A stretch of 64,000 nucleotides of DNA, from NCBI GenBank assembly GCA_021783235.1, contig JAJXUD010000005.1, positions 35,364 to 99,363 on the forward strand, given 5' to 3'. Source of the DNA: Myxococcales bacterium. GTDB lineage: Bacteria; Myxococcota; Myxococcia; Myxococcales; JAKAPL01. Below, in pieces: positions 62,347-64,000 of the stretch (position 1 is the first letter of the stretch; each line of letters starts with the position of its first letter). The notes beneath the pieces were generated by a model. It was not told the DNA's origin, searched no databases, and worked only from the letters and a program-made list of their open reading frames with translations. Both the position numbers and the translations under genes were made by a program.

Positions 62347-63768
62347 CTAGCTTCCGATCACCCGCAGCGGCACGGCCCCCGACTCGCGCGGGACGGCCGA
62401 GATCGGGTAGTCGCCGCTGAAGCAGGCGTCGCAGTGGTCGTTGCGCGGGCGACCGATCGCCCGGTAGACGCCGTCGAGCGTGAGGTAGCCCAGGCTGTCG
62501 GCCGTGACGTAGCGGGCGATCTCCTCCTCGGAGTGGCTCGAGGCGATGAGCTCCTGCTTCGTCGGGGTGTCGATGCCGTAGTAGCAGGGGAAGAGCGTGG
62601 GCGGCGCGCTGATGCGCAGGTGGACCTCGACGGCCCCGGCCGCCCGCAGCATGCCGACGATCTTGCGGGAGGTCGTGCCGCGCACGAGGGAGTCGTCGAC
62701 CACCGCGACGCGCTTGCCGCGCAAGGCGTCGCGCACCGCGCTCAGCTTCAGCTTGACCCCGAAATGGCGGATCGACTGCTGCGGCTCGATGAAGGTCCGA
62801 CCGACGTAGTGGCTGCGGACGAGGCCGAGATCGAAACGGGCCCCGATCTCCTCGGCGTAGCCGATCGCCGCGGGGACGCCGCTGTCGGGCACCGGCACGA
62901 CCACGTCGACCGGGGCGGGTCGCTCGCGGCCGAGCTCGCGGCCGAGCCTCTTTCGGACCTCGTGGACGCTCTGGCCGAAGAGCTCGGTGTCGGGGCGGGC
63001 GAAGTAGATGTGCTCGAAGACGCAGCGGCCGCCCCGCTCGGCCTCGGCGAAGCGGCGCCGGGTGAGGCCGTTCTGGTCGAGGATCACCATCTCGCCCGGC
63101 TCGACCTCGCGGAGGTACTCGGCCTCGATGAGGTCGAGCGCGCAGGTCTCGCTCGCGAGCACGTAGGCGTTTCGGAGCCGGCCGACGACGAGCGGGCGAA
63201 AGCCGAGCGGATCGCGCACCCCGATGAGCTGGTCGCGCGAGAGAAAGAGGAGGCTGTAGGCGCCCGCGACGCGGCCGAGCGCGGAGACGATCCGGTCGGG
63301 AAGATCGCCGCCCCGGTCCCGAGCGATGAGGTGGCCGATGACCTCGCTGTCGCTCGTCGACTGGAAGATCGCCCCCTGCGCCTCGAGCTCGGCCTGCAGC
63401 TCCAAGGCGTTGACGAGGTTGCCGTTGTGGGCGAGGGCGAGCGGGCCCCGGACGATGCCGTTGAAGACCAGCGGCTGCGCGTTGGCGATGGCGGAGGGAC
63501 CGGCCGTGGAGTAGCGAACGTGGCCGATGGCGCGATCGCCGGCGAGGCGGACGAGGGTCGGACCGTCGAAGGCGTCGGCGACGAGCCCCATGGCCCGGTG
63601 GGCGAAGAGCTCCCGGCCGTCGCCCGAGACGATGCCGGCCGCCTCCTGGCCCCGATGCTGCAGGGCATGGAGCCCGAGGTAGGTGAGGTTCGAGGCCTCG
63701 GCGTGGCCGAACACCCCGAAGACGCCGCAGTGCTCCTTGAGCTCTCCCGTATCGCCGAATCCGCGCAT
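62347..63768 (-). CDS. purF: Amidophosphoribosyltransferase
   Basis: 473 residues from ATG 63768. A 13-residue propeptide precedes the catalytic Cys of the glutaminase domain ('[13 protein letters not shown]'). The PRPP loop is '[18 protein letters not shown]'. Cys in '[10 protein letters not shown]', 'LFPCYYGID' and '[11 protein letters not shown]' match the four ligands of the [4Fe-4S]-containing B. subtilis-type enzyme. It catalyses the first committed step of purine synthesis. GGGAG lies just upstream of the ATG; the track's longer start adds no conserved sequence. Confidence 0.93.
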   Translation of the reverse strand: MRGFGDTGELKEHCGVFGVFGHAEASNLTYLGLHALQHRGQEAAGIVSGDGRELFAHRAMGLVADAFDGPTLVRLAGDRAIGHVRYSTAGPSAIANAQPLVFNGIVRGPLALAHNGNLVNALELQAELEAQGAIFQSTSDSEVIGHLIARDRGGDLPDRIVSALGRVAGAYSLLFLSRDQLIGVRDPLGFRPLVVGRLRNAYVLASETCALDLIEAEYLREVEPGEMVILDQNGLTRRRFAEAERGGRCVFEHIYFARPDTELFGQSVHEVRKRLGRELGRERPAPVDVVVPVPDSGVPAAIGYAEEIGARFDLGLVRSHYVGRTFIEPQQSIRHFGVKLKLSAVRDALRGKRVAVVDDSLVRGTTSRKIVGMLRAAGAVEVHLRISAPPTLFPCYYGIDTPTKQELIASSHSEEEIARYVTADSLGYLTLDGVYRAIGRPRNDHCDACFSGDYPISAVPRESGAVPLRVIGS

Positions 63769-63811
63769 GTCTCCCAGGTCTTCTCCCACAGAACCGCTCC
63801 GACTTTCTATA

Positions 63812-64000
63812 ATGACCCACTTGCGGCTGCCAGGGAACAAGCGGGCGCTCGCCGTCCTCTCGGGCGCGATCGCCCTCGCGCTCGTGCCGCCTCCGGCCGG
63901 GCGGAGGGCCGCCCCGCGGCTCCTGACGCGGCACGCCCTCGCAGCCCAGGGGCCGCTCCTCGCCGGCGCGGCGAGCGCGCCGCTGCCCGCGCCGCCAGGC
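63812..64000 (+). CDS. Start of a probable secreted protein (3' partial)
   Basis: From ATG 63812 the frame stays open to the window end (63 codons). It begins '[17 protein letters not shown]' and continues with a hydrophobic stretch ('[12 protein letters not shown]'), which looks like a signal peptide, then Ala/Pro/Gly-rich sequence. A TATAAT at 63808-63813 overlaps the start, so a slightly later start (TTG 63821) is possible if that is the promoter. It is divergent from purF. Confidence 0.4.
   Translation, partial: MTHLRLPGNKRALAVLSGAIALALVPPPAGRRAAPRLLTRHALAAQGPLLAGAASAPLPAPPG

Noticed and set aside
63808-63813. Perfect TATAAT as a promoter for the last gene
   Set aside because: It overlaps the candidate ATG and no -35 is found at the right distance on the plus strand; mentioned only in the gene entry.

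Overview
The window is very GC-rich, gene-dense DNA in short, tightly packed operons, with many GTG/TTG starts, ATGA overlaps and zero-gap convergent stops. A C-terminal sorting tail of the MYXO-CTERM type (Cys-rich spacer, hydrophobic helix, Arg run), an FrzS-like pseudo-receiver coiled-coil protein, numerous Cys-rich 'DAG'-linker lipoproteins, PilZ and MshEN proteins and a Ser/Thr-kinase-like gene all suggest a member of the Myxococcota (formerly Deltaproteobacteria). No rRNA, tRNA, CRISPR array, transposase or phage gene was recognised.

Layout. 0-7.7 kb: a TPR/DUF3857/transglutaminase-like protein (5' partial), hemW, a bicopper monooxygenase-like lipoprotein, a small Cys-rich lipoprotein and the FrzS-like gene. 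7.8-18.3 kb: a pyrimidine/hydantoin catabolic set (preA-like dihydropyrimidine dehydrogenase subunit, aldehyde dehydrogenase, beta-ureidopropionase, dihydropyrimidinase, class III aminotransferase) interleaved with trmJ, a phosphoesterase and two lipoproteins; an NCS1 permease at 27.6 kb fits the same pathway. Together these would import a pyrimidine, reduce and open the ring, release beta-alanine, transaminate it and oxidise the semialdehyde. 18.3-26.7 kb: an accessory-looking block with a MYXO-CTERM EGF-like protein, two paralogous lipoproteins and a HelD-like helicase, arranged as a decayed tandem duplication with a helicase 3' remnant and a signal-peptide remnant, followed by a quinoprotein fragment and an array of about twelve 42-bp hairpin-containing repeats next to a small unknown gene.

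26.9-36.8 kb: an orphan SdhC-type cytochrome b, the NCS1 permease, PilZ, an MFS transporter, a hemerythrin-like protein that has lost its ligands, a large Cys-knot-like lipoprotein and an M16 peptidase pair. 36.8-42.4 kb: a second bicopper monooxygenase-like protein with an added haem motif, a membrane adenylate cyclase, a lipoprotein, dinB and a release-factor-like gene. 42.4-51.8 kb: fadJ-fadI beta-oxidation, an ECF sigma/membrane protein/periplasmic sensor trio, treT with a DUF5752 partner, an acyl-CoA dehydrogenase and a tiny secreted protein. 51.8-64 kb: an acyltransferase/nitronate-monooxygenase fusion diverging from an ICMT-family membrane protein across a consensus FNR box, an FNR-type regulator with all four Fe-S cysteines, a 14-haem cytochrome, a probable pseudokinase, PilZ and MshEN proteins, purF and the start of one more gene.

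The most interesting points are the FNR regulator/FNR box/multihaem cytochrome neighbourhood, the hairpin array, the decayed tandem duplication, the acyltransferase-NMO fusion and the pair of bicopper monooxygenase homologues. All function calls come from reading motifs; no database search was possible.
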